NCBI GenBank assembly: GCA_016192065.1
Contig: JACPUX010000067.1
Location: 1-64,000, forward strand
Direction of reading: 5' to 3'
Origin: Betaproteobacteria bacterium
Lineage (GTDB): Bacteria; Pseudomonadota; Gammaproteobacteria; Burkholderiales; Casimicrobiaceae
DNA length: 64,000 nucleotides
Below are positions 17,999 through 25,998 of this stretch, in pieces (position 1 is the stretch's first letter; each line of letters begins with the position of its first letter). The notes beneath the pieces were generated by a model. That model saw only the letters and a list, made by a program, of their open reading frames with translations, searched no databases and was not told where the DNA came from. A program made the translations under genes and the position numbers.

Positions 17999-18577
17999 AT
18001 GAGCCACGATCGTCAGTATCTCGAGAAGCTTCAGGACTACTACGCGCGCTATCACGTCTTGCCCTCGTATGCGGCGATGGGCGAGCTCTTGGGTCTCAAG
18101 TCCAAGTCCTCGGTGGCCGCCCTGATCGACCGCCTGAAGGAAGCGGGCTTCATTGAAACCACGCCGGGAAGGCGGTTGGCGCCGACCGCGTCATTCTTCG
18201 GGCGCGAAGTCGCCGCCTCGCCGGTGCGCGCCGGATTGCCGCAAGCGGTTGAGGCGGGCGGCGGCGAGGTCGTTACCCTGGACAGCTATCTGATCGAAAA
18301 GCCCTCGCGCACGGTGCTGATTCGCGTGCGTGGCGATTCCATGAATGACGCCGGCATTCTCGATGGTGATCTGGCAGTCGTGGAATGTACTCCCAGCGCC
18401 AAGCGCGGCGACATCATCGTCGCCATCGTCGATGACGAGTTCACCCTCAAGCGCCTCGAGCTCGAACGCGGCCGCTTCGTGCTCAAGCCGGAGAACAAAG
18501 CGTTCCCGGTGATTCGCCCGCAAGGCACGCTGGAGATCTTCGGTGTGATGGTCGGCTTGGTGCGCAAAACCCACTAG
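17999..18577 (+). CDS. lexA: LexA/S24-family repressor with self-cleavage domain
   Basis: A 192-residue LexA-like protein. The N-terminal winged-helix region (residues about 5-65) has SYAAMGELLGLKSKSSV as HTH and GFIETTPGRRLAPT as wing. The probable autocleavage site is Ala78-Gly79 (VRAGLP). The peptidase dyad is Ser114 (GDSMNDAGI) and Lys151 (TLKRLE). RecA-stimulated cleavage would lift repression, so it probably controls SOS genes, including itself and the divergent nuclease gene. The HTH differs from classical LexA, in line with the unusual palindrome at 17947-17958. A phage-type S24 repressor is the alternative. Confidence 0.85.
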   Translation: MSHDRQYLEKLQDYYARYHVLPSYAAMGELLGLKSKSSVAALIDRLKEAGFIETTPGRRLAPTASFFGREVAASPVRAGLPQAVEAGGGEVVTLDSYLIEKPSRTVLIRVRGDSMNDAGILDGDLAVVECTPSAKRGDIIVAIVDDEFTLKRLELERGRFVLKPENKAFPVIRPQGTLEIFGVMVGLVRKTH

Positions 18578-18796
18578 CGATTCGCCCGGCGCAAGCCAAG
18601 GCAACGCGCCTGCGCAGCGACTCAATAAACCGCGTCTTCACCAAGGGCGCGACCCTGCTCATTCTCGCCGTCATGACGCACGGCGCAGATGTTAAACTTC
18701 AGCCACGGCGCTGTGCCAAGCAGCGCAGCGTGGCTCCGGTTCACCAGAACCCGAACCCGGCAGCGGGCGCCAGGCCACGGACCCAAGGACGCAACC

Positions 18797-19759
18797 ATGA
18801 CCGACAAATCCTTTGCCTCGCATGGAGACCTCGCCGAAAAGAAGGTCACCTTCGAACGACTTTCCGAACATGCTTATGCCTATACCGCCGAGGGCGACCC
18901 CAATACCGGTGTGTTGGTAGGGGATGACGGCGTATTGGTGATCGACACCCAGGCCACTCCCGTGATGGCGCAGGACGTGATGCGGCGGATTCGCCAAGTC
19001 ACCGACCTGCCGATCCGCCAGGTAGTGCTTTCGCACTACCATGCCGTACGGGTCATGGGCGCCTCCGCGTATGGCGCCGAACAGATCATCGCCAGCCGCG
19101 ACACCTACGATTTGATCGTCGAGCGTGGCGAGGCCGATTTTCATTCCGAGGTGGGGCGTTTCCCGCGGTTGTTCCGCGCGGTCGAGTCGGTACCTGGCCT
19201 GACCTGGCCCAACACCGTTTTCGAAGGCCGGCTGACGCTCTGGATGGGCAAGCTCGAAGTGCAGATCCTGCAACTGGGGCGCGGCCATACCAAGGGCGAC
19301 ACGGTGGTGTGGCTGCCCGGAGAGAAGGTGTTGTTTAGCGGTGATCTGGTCGAATATGACGCCACACCGTACACCGGGGACGCCTATTTGCTGCAATGGC
19401 CCACCACCCTTGACGCGCTGGCCGCGCTGGGCCCGGAAAAGCTCGTACCTGGGCGCGGCGCCGCGCTCAAGACGCCGGCTGAAGTGGCGGCAGGACTCGC
19501 CGGCACGCGGGCGTTTGTCACTGAACTGGTCGCCAGTGTGCGTGCGGGTGTCGCCGCGAAGAAAGAACTGGGCGCGGTCTATCACGACACCTATGCGCGC
19601 CTGAAACCCAAATTCGGGCATTGGGTGATTTTCGATCACTGCCTGCCCTTCGATGTGAGCCGTGCTTACGATGAATTGACGCGGCATCCTGACCCCCGCG
19701 TTTGGACCGCCGAGCGCGACCGCGAAATGTGGGCAACCTTGGAAGGCCGGCGCGATTGA
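18797..19759 (+). CDS. MBL-fold protein with an altered metal-binding motif
   Basis: A 320-residue metallo-beta-lactamase-fold protein. The first metal motif, normally HxHxDH, reads HYHAVR (residues 80-85): His80 and His82 stay, Asp84 and His85 are Val and Arg. Later positions remain (LGRGHTKGDTVVW, LFSGDLVEYD, FDHCLPFD). It may bind one metal or be specialised. It starts an apparent operon with an FAD oxidoreductase 7 bases downstream, DUF2783 and 3-hydroxybutyrate dehydrogenase. Start ATG 18797, with AAGGAC just upstream. Confidence 0.82.
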   Translation: MTDKSFASHGDLAEKKVTFERLSEHAYAYTAEGDPNTGVLVGDDGVLVIDTQATPVMAQDVMRRIRQVTDLPIRQVVLSHYHAVRVMGASAYGAEQIIASRDTYDLIVERGEADFHSEVGRFPRLFRAVESVPGLTWPNTVFEGRLTLWMGKLEVQILQLGRGHTKGDTVVWLPGEKVLFSGDLVEYDATPYTGDAYLLQWPTTLDALAALGPEKLVPGRGAALKTPAEVAAGLAGTRAFVTELVASVRAGVAAKKELGAVYHDTYARLKPKFGHWVIFDHCLPFDVSRAYDELTRHPDPRVWTAERDREMWATLEGRRD

Positions 19760-19766
19760 GATCGGC

Positions 19767-21449
19767 ATGCTGAAGACGCACAGCAACCCGCATTTTCCTT
19801 ATCGGCGCTCGCCGGACCAGGACAGCGGGGAGCCGACAAGGCATGCCGTGGTGATCGTCGGCGCCGGTCCGGTGGGCCTGACGCTTGCGATCGACCTGGC
19901 GCAACGCGGCGTGAGTGTGGTGCTGCTCGATGACGATGACACCGTGAGCGTCGGCTCGCGGGCGGTGTGCCACGCCAAGCGCAGTCTGGAAATCCTCGAT
20001 CGCCTGGGCTGCGGCGACGAGGTGGTGCGTCGCGGGGTGAGTTGGAGCGTGGGCAAGGTGTTTTTCCACGACCGGCAGATCTACGCCTTCAATCTTCTGC
20101 CCGAGGCCGGGCACCACCGTCCCGCCTTCGTCAATTTGCAGCAGTACTATTTCGAGGAGTTGCTGCTCGATCGAGTGTCGGAGTTGCCGGGTATCGATCT
20201 GCGCTGGCGCCATGGTGTGAGCGAGGTCGTCGCCGCGGACGCTGGCGCCCGGCTCACGGTGAACACTCCCGATGGTGAATACCAGCTCGATTGTGATTGG
20301 CTGATCGCCTGCGACGGTGCCAAGAGCCCGGTGCGCCACGCGCTCGGGCTGGAATCCAGGGGCCAGGTTTTTCGCGACCGCTTTCTCATCGCCGACGTAT
20401 TGATGAAGGCTGACTACCCCACCGAACGCTGGTTCTGGTTTGATCCTCCCTTCCACCCTGGACAGTCCACGCTTTTGCATCGCCAAGCCGACAACGTCTG
20501 GCGCATCGATTTCCAACTTGGCTGGGATGCCGATCCCGAAGTCGAAAAGCAGCCCGAAAAGGTGCTGCCGCGCTTGAAGCAAATGCTCGGAACGCGGGAG
20601 TTCGATCTGGAGTGGGTCAGCGTGTACACCTTCACCTGCCGGCGCATGGAGCGCTTTCGCCATGGCCGCGTGTTCTTCGCCGGCGACGCGGCACACCAGT
20701 TGAGCCCGTTTGGTGCTCGTGGCGCGAATTCCGGCATTCAAGACGCCGACAATCTCGCCTGGAAGCTCGCCCTGGTGGTTCAGGGTAGCGCACCCGAGGC
20801 GCTGCTGGAGACCTACTCGAGCGAACGCGTGCAGGCCGCGGACGAGAATATTCTCAATTCCACCCGCGCTACCGACTTCATCACGCCCAAGAGCGCGGTG
20901 AGCAAAGTCTTTCGCGATGCCACTTTGAGCCTGGCCGAACACTACCCCTTCGCGCGCAAACTGGTGAACAGCGGGCGTTTGTCGCAACCCACGGTGTACG
21001 CCAATTCGCCGCTGAACACCGCGGATCTCGACGGGTTTGTCGGAGCGATGATCCCAGGTGCTCCAGCGGCCGATGCGCCAGTCGAATCCACCCGCGGTTA
21101 TGGCTGGTTGCTCGACGCCCTGGGAGGAGAGTTCGCGCTGCTTTATTACTGCGGCACGGCAGACCAATTGCCGCGAAGAATTATCGAGGCCATTACGGCG
21201 CTTGCCCGCGATGAACTGGCGATTCGGGTGATCGTGCTGACCCTGCCGGGCAGCGGGCTCGCCAATCCCGAGGGGGGCGAAGTACTCTGCGACGCTGAAG
21301 GACTGGCCGCGGTGCGGTATGATCTGCGCCCTGGAAGTTGCTATCTGCTGCGCCCCGATCAACACGTTTGCGCCCGGTGGCGCTGGCTCGACTTGGAGCA
21401 CATTCGCAAGGCACGTGCCCGGGCCATTCAGGCGAGTGAAACGGCATGA
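19767..21449 (+). CDS. FAD-dependent oxidoreductase, aromatic-hydroxylase (PheA/TfdB) type
   Basis: A 560-residue flavoprotein. The dinucleotide-binding site is VVIVGAGPVGLTLAIDLA (about residues 28-45), followed by LDDDDTVSVGSRAVCHAKR. The DG motif is CDWLIACDGAKSPVR. The second FAD motif is FFAGDAAHQLSPFGARGANSG. The C-terminus has a thioredoxin-like domain typical of phenol hydroxylases. It would use NAD(P)H and O2 to hydroxylate an aromatic or related substrate; the real substrate is unknown. Its TGA overlaps the DUF2783 start (ATGA). Confidence 0.88.
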   Translation: MLKTHSNPHFPYRRSPDQDSGEPTRHAVVIVGAGPVGLTLAIDLAQRGVSVVLLDDDDTVSVGSRAVCHAKRSLEILDRLGCGDEVVRRGVSWSVGKVFFHDRQIYAFNLLPEAGHHRPAFVNLQQYYFEELLLDRVSELPGIDLRWRHGVSEVVAADAGARLTVNTPDGEYQLDCDWLIACDGAKSPVRHALGLESRGQVFRDRFLIADVLMKADYPTERWFWFDPPFHPGQSTLLHRQADNVWRIDFQLGWDADPEVEKQPEKVLPRLKQMLGTREFDLEWVSVYTFTCRRMERFRHGRVFFAGDAAHQLSPFGARGANSGIQDADNLAWKLALVVQGSAPEALLETYSSERVQAADENILNSTRATDFITPKSAVSKVFRDATLSLAEHYPFARKLVNSGRLSQPTVYANSPLNTADLDGFVGAMIPGAPAADAPVESTRGYGWLLDALGGEFALLYYCGTADQLPRRIIEAITALARDELAIRVIVLTLPGSGLANPEGGEVLCDAEGLAAVRYDLRPGSCYLLRPDQHVCARWRWLDLEHIRKARARAIQASETA

Positions 21450-21646
21450 AACTCAAGACTGACAGCAACCTTCCCGCGCCCGACGATTTCTACGAGACGC
21501 TGATCGCCATGCACCGCGATCTCACCGACGAACAAAGTCAGTTCGTCAACGCCCGCCTGATCCTGCTGCTCGCCAATCACATCGGCGACCCCGAGGCGTT
21601 GCGTGAGGCGATGGACAAGGCACGCGCCGAGGTCGGCGGCCCATAG
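21446..21646 (+). CDS. DUF2783 small protein
   Basis: A 66-residue protein matching the DUF2783 pattern (LPAPDDFYETLIAMHRDL, LILLLANHIGD). The family commonly sits beside an FAD-dependent oxidoreductase of this type. It overlaps the upstream gene by four bases, so it is probably made with it, perhaps as an accessory subunit (inference). Confidence 0.85.
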   Translation: MKLKTDSNLPAPDDFYETLIAMHRDLTDEQSQFVNARLILLLANHIGDPEALREAMDKARAEVGGP

Positions 21647-21678
21647 CCCCCCGTTTATTTTCCGTCATCGAGGTTGGT

Positions 21679-22467
21679 ATGAAGTCTCTACAACAACGCA
21701 GCGCTCTAGTCACCGGTTCCACCAGCGGCATCGGTTTGGGTATCGCCGAGGCCCTGGCCGCCGCCGGTGCTCAGGTCATGCTCAATGGTTTCGGCGAGCC
21801 GGCGGCAATCGACGCCCTGCGCGCACGTCTCGCCGAACAGCACCGAGTCCGGATCGCCTACGACCCCGCTGACATGAGCAAGGGCGCGGAGGTCGCGGCC
21901 ATGGTGCGGCATGCCGAAAGGGAATTCGGTGCGGTCGACATCCTGGTCAACAATGCCGGTATTCAACACGTCGCGCCGGTGGACGAGTTTCCGGAAGACA
22001 AATGGGATGCGATCATCGCCATCAATTTCTCGTCCAACTTTCATTCGATCAAGGCGGCGCTGCCGAGCATGAAAGCGCGCGGTTGGGGACGTATCATCAA
22101 TATTGCCTCGGCGCATGGCCTGGTCGCCTCACCGTTCAAGTCCGCTTACGTCGCGGCCAAGCATGCGGTGGTCGGCCTCACCAAGACCGTGGCGCTAGAG
22201 ACCGCGGAAGCCGGCATCACCTGCAACGCGATCTGCCCCGCCTATGTGCAAACGCCCCTGGTCAATGCCCAGATCGAGGCGCAAGCCATAGTGCATAAGC
22301 TCCCGCGTGAGCAAGTCATTCGCGAGGTGATCCTGGCGGCGCAGCCGAACAAACGCTTCGTCGGCATCGAGGAGATCGCTGGCTTGGTGGTCTATCTGGC
22401 TTCCCCGCTGGCGGCGTCGATCACCGGCGCGGCGCTGTCCATAGATGGCGGCTGGACGGCAAGATAG
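21679..22467 (+). CDS. bdhA: 3-hydroxybutyrate dehydrogenase (SDR family)
   Basis: A 262-residue short-chain dehydrogenase. NAD-binding motif ALVTGSTSGIGLGIAEALA near the N-terminus; ILVNNAGIQHVAPVDEFP; catalytic Ser-Tyr-Lys as INIASAHGLVASPFKSAYVAAKH. The C-terminus (SITGAALSIDGGWTA) is typical. It would interconvert 3-hydroxybutyrate and acetoacetate in polyhydroxybutyrate or ketone metabolism. Spacing of 32 bases suggests it ends the operon begun at 18797. Confidence 0.9.
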   Translation: MKSLQQRSALVTGSTSGIGLGIAEALAAAGAQVMLNGFGEPAAIDALRARLAEQHRVRIAYDPADMSKGAEVAAMVRHAEREFGAVDILVNNAGIQHVAPVDEFPEDKWDAIIAINFSSNFHSIKAALPSMKARGWGRIINIASAHGLVASPFKSAYVAAKHAVVGLTKTVALETAEAGITCNAICPAYVQTPLVNAQIEAQAIVHKLPREQVIREVILAAQPNKRFVGIEEIAGLVVYLASPLAASITGAALSIDGGWTAR

Positions 22468-22478
22468 GCGAAGCCAAA

Positions 22479-23174
22479 GTGTCGGGTGCGCGCAAAATCA
22501 AGATCCAGGCGTTTCTCGGCAATCTGCCTCTGTTCAACGATCTCGCCGTCGAGGAACTCGATCGGATCGCAAGGGGCACCTGCGAACAGCATCTCGAGCG
22601 CGGGCGGATGCTTTATCGCAAGGGCGATGCCAGCATCGGTCTCTACTGCGTGGTCTATGGCCAGGTCAAGCTGTCCTCCACCTCCGCGCAAGGTGATGAA
22701 AAGGTTGTCGAAATCATTGGCCCCGGGTCGAGTTTCGGCGAGGCGGTGATGTTCATGGAGAAGCCGCACATCCTCTACGCCCAGGCCCTCACCGACTCCC
22801 TGCTTCTGCAAGTTTCGCGGGCGGCGATTTTCGAGGAGATCGATCGTGACCCGGCCTTCGCGCGCAAACTCCTGGCGGGTTTGAGCCGGCGCCTCCATAG
22901 CCTGGTGAGCGATGTCGAGTGGTATTCCCTGCGGTCCGGAGTACAGCGGGTGATCGGATTCTTGCTGCGCCAGCCGCTGGAGATCGAGGCCGATGGCCAA
23001 GCCTATCGGCTCACACTGCCGACCAGCAAGAATGTGGTCGCCTCGCGGCTCAGTCTCACGCCGGAGCACTTTTCACGCATCCTGCATGAACTCTCCGAAT
23101 CCGGGCTGATCGCGGTAGACGGGCGCGAAGTCGAGCTTTTCGACGTCGAAAAGCTGCGCGCCCACCAAAGCTGA
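22479..23174 (+). CDS. Crp/Fnr-family regulator, DNR-like
   Basis: A 231-residue regulator with GTG start. Residues about 12-125 form a cyclic-nucleotide-type beta barrel (MLYRKGDASIGLYCVVYGQVKL, EIIGPGSSFGEAV). The C-terminal winged HTH has the recognition helix TPEHFSRILHEL, with the E..SR residues that read TTGA half-sites. It lacks the N-terminal Cys cluster of oxygen-sensing FNR, so it resembles the DNR/NNR type that senses NO through haem. FNR-type palindromes lie upstream of the nearby respiratory genes. The effector is inferred, not seen. Confidence 0.82.
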   Translation: MSGARKIKIQAFLGNLPLFNDLAVEELDRIARGTCEQHLERGRMLYRKGDASIGLYCVVYGQVKLSSTSAQGDEKVVEIIGPGSSFGEAVMFMEKPHILYAQALTDSLLLQVSRAAIFEEIDRDPAFARKLLAGLSRRLHSLVSDVEWYSLRSGVQRVIGFLLRQPLEIEADGQAYRLTLPTSKNVVASRLSLTPEHFSRILHELSESGLIAVDGREVELFDVEKLRAHQS

Positions 23175-23193
23175 ATCCAAGCCCCGGGTCCAG

Positions 23194-23790
23194 GTGGAGC
23201 CATTCTGGCAAGCGCTCTTGATCGGGTTGGCGGTGGCCGCCCCGGTGGGTCCCATGGCGCTCCTGTGCATCGAACGGACCCTGGCCCGCGGCCAAGTGGC
23301 GGGCCTGGCGTTTGGCCTGGGTATCGCGCTGGCCGATGCCGCTTACGCCGCCCTCGCCGCGCTGGGCGTCGGCACGCTCAGCGAATTGTTATTGGCATCG
23401 AGCAGACCGCTCCAAGTCATTGGTGGCGTTCTGATGCTCTATTTCGGCCTGCGGGTCGCGCTGGCCAAGCCCTCGGTGGCCATCGCCGGGAAGGACCCCG
23501 GCAGCAACGCCCGGGCGCTGTTGACCGCATTCGCGCTGACCTTGGCCAACCCTCCGACGATCGTTTTCTTTGCCGGTGTATTTGCCGCCATGAGCAGCGG
23601 CGGCGCCGCCGCACGCCCGGCGGTCTTCGCCCTGGGGGTGTTGACCGGCTCGGCCTTGTGGTGGCTGCTCCTGAGCTCGCTGGTGCGCGCCTTGGGGCGC
23701 TTCCTCGACCAGCGCTGGCGCCGCGGCATCAATCTGGTCTGCGGGCTGGTGGTGGCCGCTCTGGCGCTATGGAGCCTCTGGCCCCGCTGA
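23194..23790 (+). CDS. LysE-family exporter
   Basis: A 198-residue membrane protein with about six helices. The N-terminus (ALLIGLAVAAPVGPMALLCIERTL) and the middle (FALTLANPPTIVFFAGVFAA) are the LysE/RhtB family marks. These proteins export amino acids or similar compounds by proton antiport. The start is a GTG 19 bases after the Crp/Fnr gene; the substrate cannot be told. Confidence 0.85.
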   Translation: MEPFWQALLIGLAVAAPVGPMALLCIERTLARGQVAGLAFGLGIALADAAYAALAALGVGTLSELLLASSRPLQVIGGVLMLYFGLRVALAKPSVAIAGKDPGSNARALLTAFALTLANPPTIVFFAGVFAAMSSGGAAARPAVFALGVLTGSALWWLLLSSLVRALGRFLDQRWRRGINLVCGLVVAALALWSLWPR

Positions 23791-23884
23791 ACCGAGGTTC
23801 ATGAGCCGCGCGCGGCTGCAGAATCGGCTGGCCGATGCGAAATTCGCGCCGGGATAGTGCCCGCGCATTCTCGTGCCGGCGGAC

Positions 23885-24979
23885 TTAGCGCAAAGCGTGC
23901 AGGCACCACAGGGCGGCACTGAGTAGCAGCACCGCCCCGGCCTGATGGGCGGCGGCCAGGGCAACCGGAACGACCAGGAGCAGCGTGGTGATTCCCAGGC
24001 CGACTTGCAGCACCAAAGCGGCCAGCAGGAGATGCGTGGCCAGGCGCGCCCGGCCGCTGAGGGGCAGGCACTGGCTGCGCCACCAGAACCAGGGGACAAG
24101 CACAGCCAGTGCCCAGCCGAGCAGACGATGATCGAACTGCACCGTGGCCATGTTATTGAAGAAGTTGAGATACCAGGGATCGAGCAGAAACAGTTCGGGT
24201 GGTATCCAGTTTCCGTTCATGGTCGGAAAGGTATTGTAGGCAAAGCCCGCGCGGATGCCCGCGACCAGTCCGCCGCTCAGGATCATGACGAAGATCAGGC
24301 TGGCGAGTACACCCGCGAACCGTCTGACGCGCTCGACCTCGGGCGTGTCATGCGCCGCGGCCGGGCGCGGAAACAGCAGGCCCAGGGCCACCCAAAACAT
24401 GGCCGCATAGATCAGGATCGCCAAGCCCAAATGGGCGGTCAGACGATATTGGCTGACTCGGGGCTCATCGACCAAGCCACTCTTTACCATGTACCAGCCG
24501 AGGGCACCCTGCAATCCGCCCAGAACGAAGATGCCCAGCAGCTTCATCAACCATCCTTGGGGAATGCGTCGGCGCAGCGCGAAGTACACTAATGGCGCGA
24601 AATAGGCGAGACCAATCAAACGCCCGAGCAGACGATGGAAATACTCCCACCAGAAGATGCTCTTAAATTCCGCCAGGGACATGCCCAGATTGACCTTTTG
24701 GTACTCCGGGGTGAGCTGGTATTTCTGGAAGACCTCCAGCCACTGAACTTCTGTGAGTGGCGGGAGGGTACCCACCAGAGGTTGCCATTCCACGATCGAC
24801 AGACCCGAGTGCGTCAGTCGTGTGATGCCGCCCACCACCACCATGGCAAAAACCAGGGCGCAGCAGCAGAGGAGCCAAGTGGCGATCTGGCGCCGCGCGC
24901 GCGCGTCCGCCTGGTCCTGCGCGGCAAACACCGGCTGACCTCGCCCAAACGCGCTGCGATACATTTCGGGATCGGTCAT
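23885..24979 (-). CDS. ctaA: Heme A synthase, COX15 type
   Basis: A 364-residue protein with eight membrane helices that would hydroxylate haem O to haem A. The catalytic Glu112 and haem ligand His115 lie in [11 protein letters not shown]; other conserved histidines are in [19 protein letters not shown] and [10 protein letters not shown]. It has no Cys pairs, as usual for the COX15 subtype, and includes the loop with [18 protein letters not shown]. It is divergent from the ba3-like haem-copper genes and may serve them. All key residues are intact, in contrast to the second CtaA homologue at 37107. Confidence 0.92.
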   Translation of the reverse strand: MTDPEMYRSAFGRGQPVFAAQDQADARARRQIATWLLCCCALVFAMVVVGGITRLTHSGLSIVEWQPLVGTLPPLTEVQWLEVFQKYQLTPEYQKVNLGMSLAEFKSIFWWEYFHRLLGRLIGLAYFAPLVYFALRRRIPQGWLMKLLGIFVLGGLQGALGWYMVKSGLVDEPRVSQYRLTAHLGLAILIYAAMFWVALGLLFPRPAAAHDTPEVERVRRFAGVLASLIFVMILSGGLVAGIRAGFAYNTFPTMNGNWIPPELFLLDPWYLNFFNNMATVQFDHRLLGWALAVLVPWFWWRSQCLPLSGRARLATHLLLAALVLQVGLGITTLLLVVPVALAAAHQAGAVLLLSAALWCLHALR

Positions 24980-25093
24980 GGCAGTTGGGCGGTGTAGGTC
25001 AATAGTCGGTGTTGCAGCGCGAGAAAGACGGCAACCCTGGCTGGTACGTGGGCTTGGGGACTGGTTCTGCGGTCACGCCTACGCTTCTTTTCC

Positions 25094-25135
25094 TTGACGA
25101 GCATCAAACCATTTTTCTCGCGCTGCGGTTAAATT
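25094..25135 (+). promoter_or_regulatory. FNR/DNR-type promoter upstream of the ba3-like oxidase operon
   Basis: TTGACGAGCATCAA (25094-25107) matches the FNR consensus TTGAT-N4-ATCAA at nine of ten positions. A -10-like TAAATT lies at 25130-25135 in GGTTAAATTT. A start point near 25142 would place the palindrome centre at -41.5, the class II activator position. The site is about 115 bases from the divergent heme A synthase start and may affect it too. Found by eye; not tested. Confidence 0.6.
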
Positions 25136-25220
25136 TGCCTGTCGCGTTTTCTGCGCGTGGCAGAGGAGCGTGACCTTACCACGTAGCGGTTTTAAAAGGT
25201 ACCTGAAACGGAGGGATAAA

Positions 25221-25397
25221 ATGGCCAATGCTTCTCCACAAAACTCGAACGACGAACTTAGTGACGAACCCATACCACCGATGCAGCAATTGCTCGACAA
25301 CCCCTTTGCGCTCCTGTTTCTCGGGGTGGCGATGCCAACCGTGTTGTACATCGTCTGGGGGGTGATGGAAATCGTCGGCATCCCCATCGCCAAGTAA
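25221..25397 (+). CDS. Single-helix small subunit, ba3-oxidase subunit IIa-like
   Basis: A 58-residue protein with a strong ribosome site (ACGGAGGG). A polar N-terminus is followed by one membrane helix (NPFALLFLGVAMPTVLYIVWGVMEI). Its size, topology and place just before a CuA subunit match subunit IIa (CbaD) of Thermus ba3 oxidase, which completes the helix missing from the short subunit II. The assignment rests on position and topology. Confidence 0.7.
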   Translation: MANASPQNSNDELSDEPIPPMQQLLDNPFALLFLGVAMPTVLYIVWGVMEIVGIPIAK

Positions 25398-25433
25398 CGC
25401 CTGCCAACGGTTTACCGAATAGGGAGATTCAAG

Positions 25434-25985
25434 ATGAGCGCCATACTGCCACCGGCAGCAAAGTATTGGTGGAAGCAACCACTGGATCGCGTCGAGGGGA
25501 CCTGGATCGTCATCGCCCTGACGTGGTGTCTGATTATGTTCTTCATGATGCCGTACTGGCATGTGTACGGTAAGCAAAACCTCTCCAACGAGGCCTATCG
25601 CACTACCCCCGAGGTCTACCAGAAGAAGACCCAGGAGATGGTCGATAAGTACACCGTCCGCAAGGAGACCGCCCAGGAAATCCCTGTGGTGCATCCGCCG
25701 GCGGGTTCCGACGTTTACCTGATCGCCCGGCTGTGGCAATGGTGGCCGATTCTGGAGTTGGAGGAAGGCAAGACCTATCGCCTGCACATCATGTCCATGG
25801 ACTGGCTGCACGGTTTCTCCCTGCAGCCCGAGAACATCAACATCGAAGTGCACCCCGGCTACGAGCACATCGTGACCATGACGCCGACCAAGGCGGACAA
25901 CTACTCGATCATCTGCAATGAGTTCTGCGGCGTCAATCATCACACGATGGCCAGCAAGCTCTACGTGGTCAAGTCCGCGAAATAA
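25434..25985 (+). CDS. Haem-copper oxidase subunit II with CuA site (NorS/CbaB-like)
   Basis: A 183-residue protein with one N-terminal membrane helix (about residues 25-45) and a cupredoxin domain outside the membrane. The CuA ligands are complete: Cys161, Glu163, Cys165, His169 and Met172 in CNEFCGVNHHTM, plus the upstream His in MDWLHGFSLQ. It would accept electrons from cytochrome c and pass them to subunit I. It is short, as in B-family (ba3) enzymes. In Nitrosomonas, norS-norY-senC has this order; a low-oxygen terminal oxidase is the alternative. Confidence 0.88.
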   Translation: MSAILPPAAKYWWKQPLDRVEGTWIVIALTWCLIMFFMMPYWHVYGKQNLSNEAYRTTPEVYQKKTQEMVDKYTVRKETAQEIPVVHPPAGSDVYLIARLWQWWPILELEEGKTYRLHIMSMDWLHGFSLQPENINIEVHPGYEHIVTMTPTKADNYSIICNEFCGVNHHTMASKLYVVKSAK

Positions 25986-25998
25986 GGGGGAGACGAAA

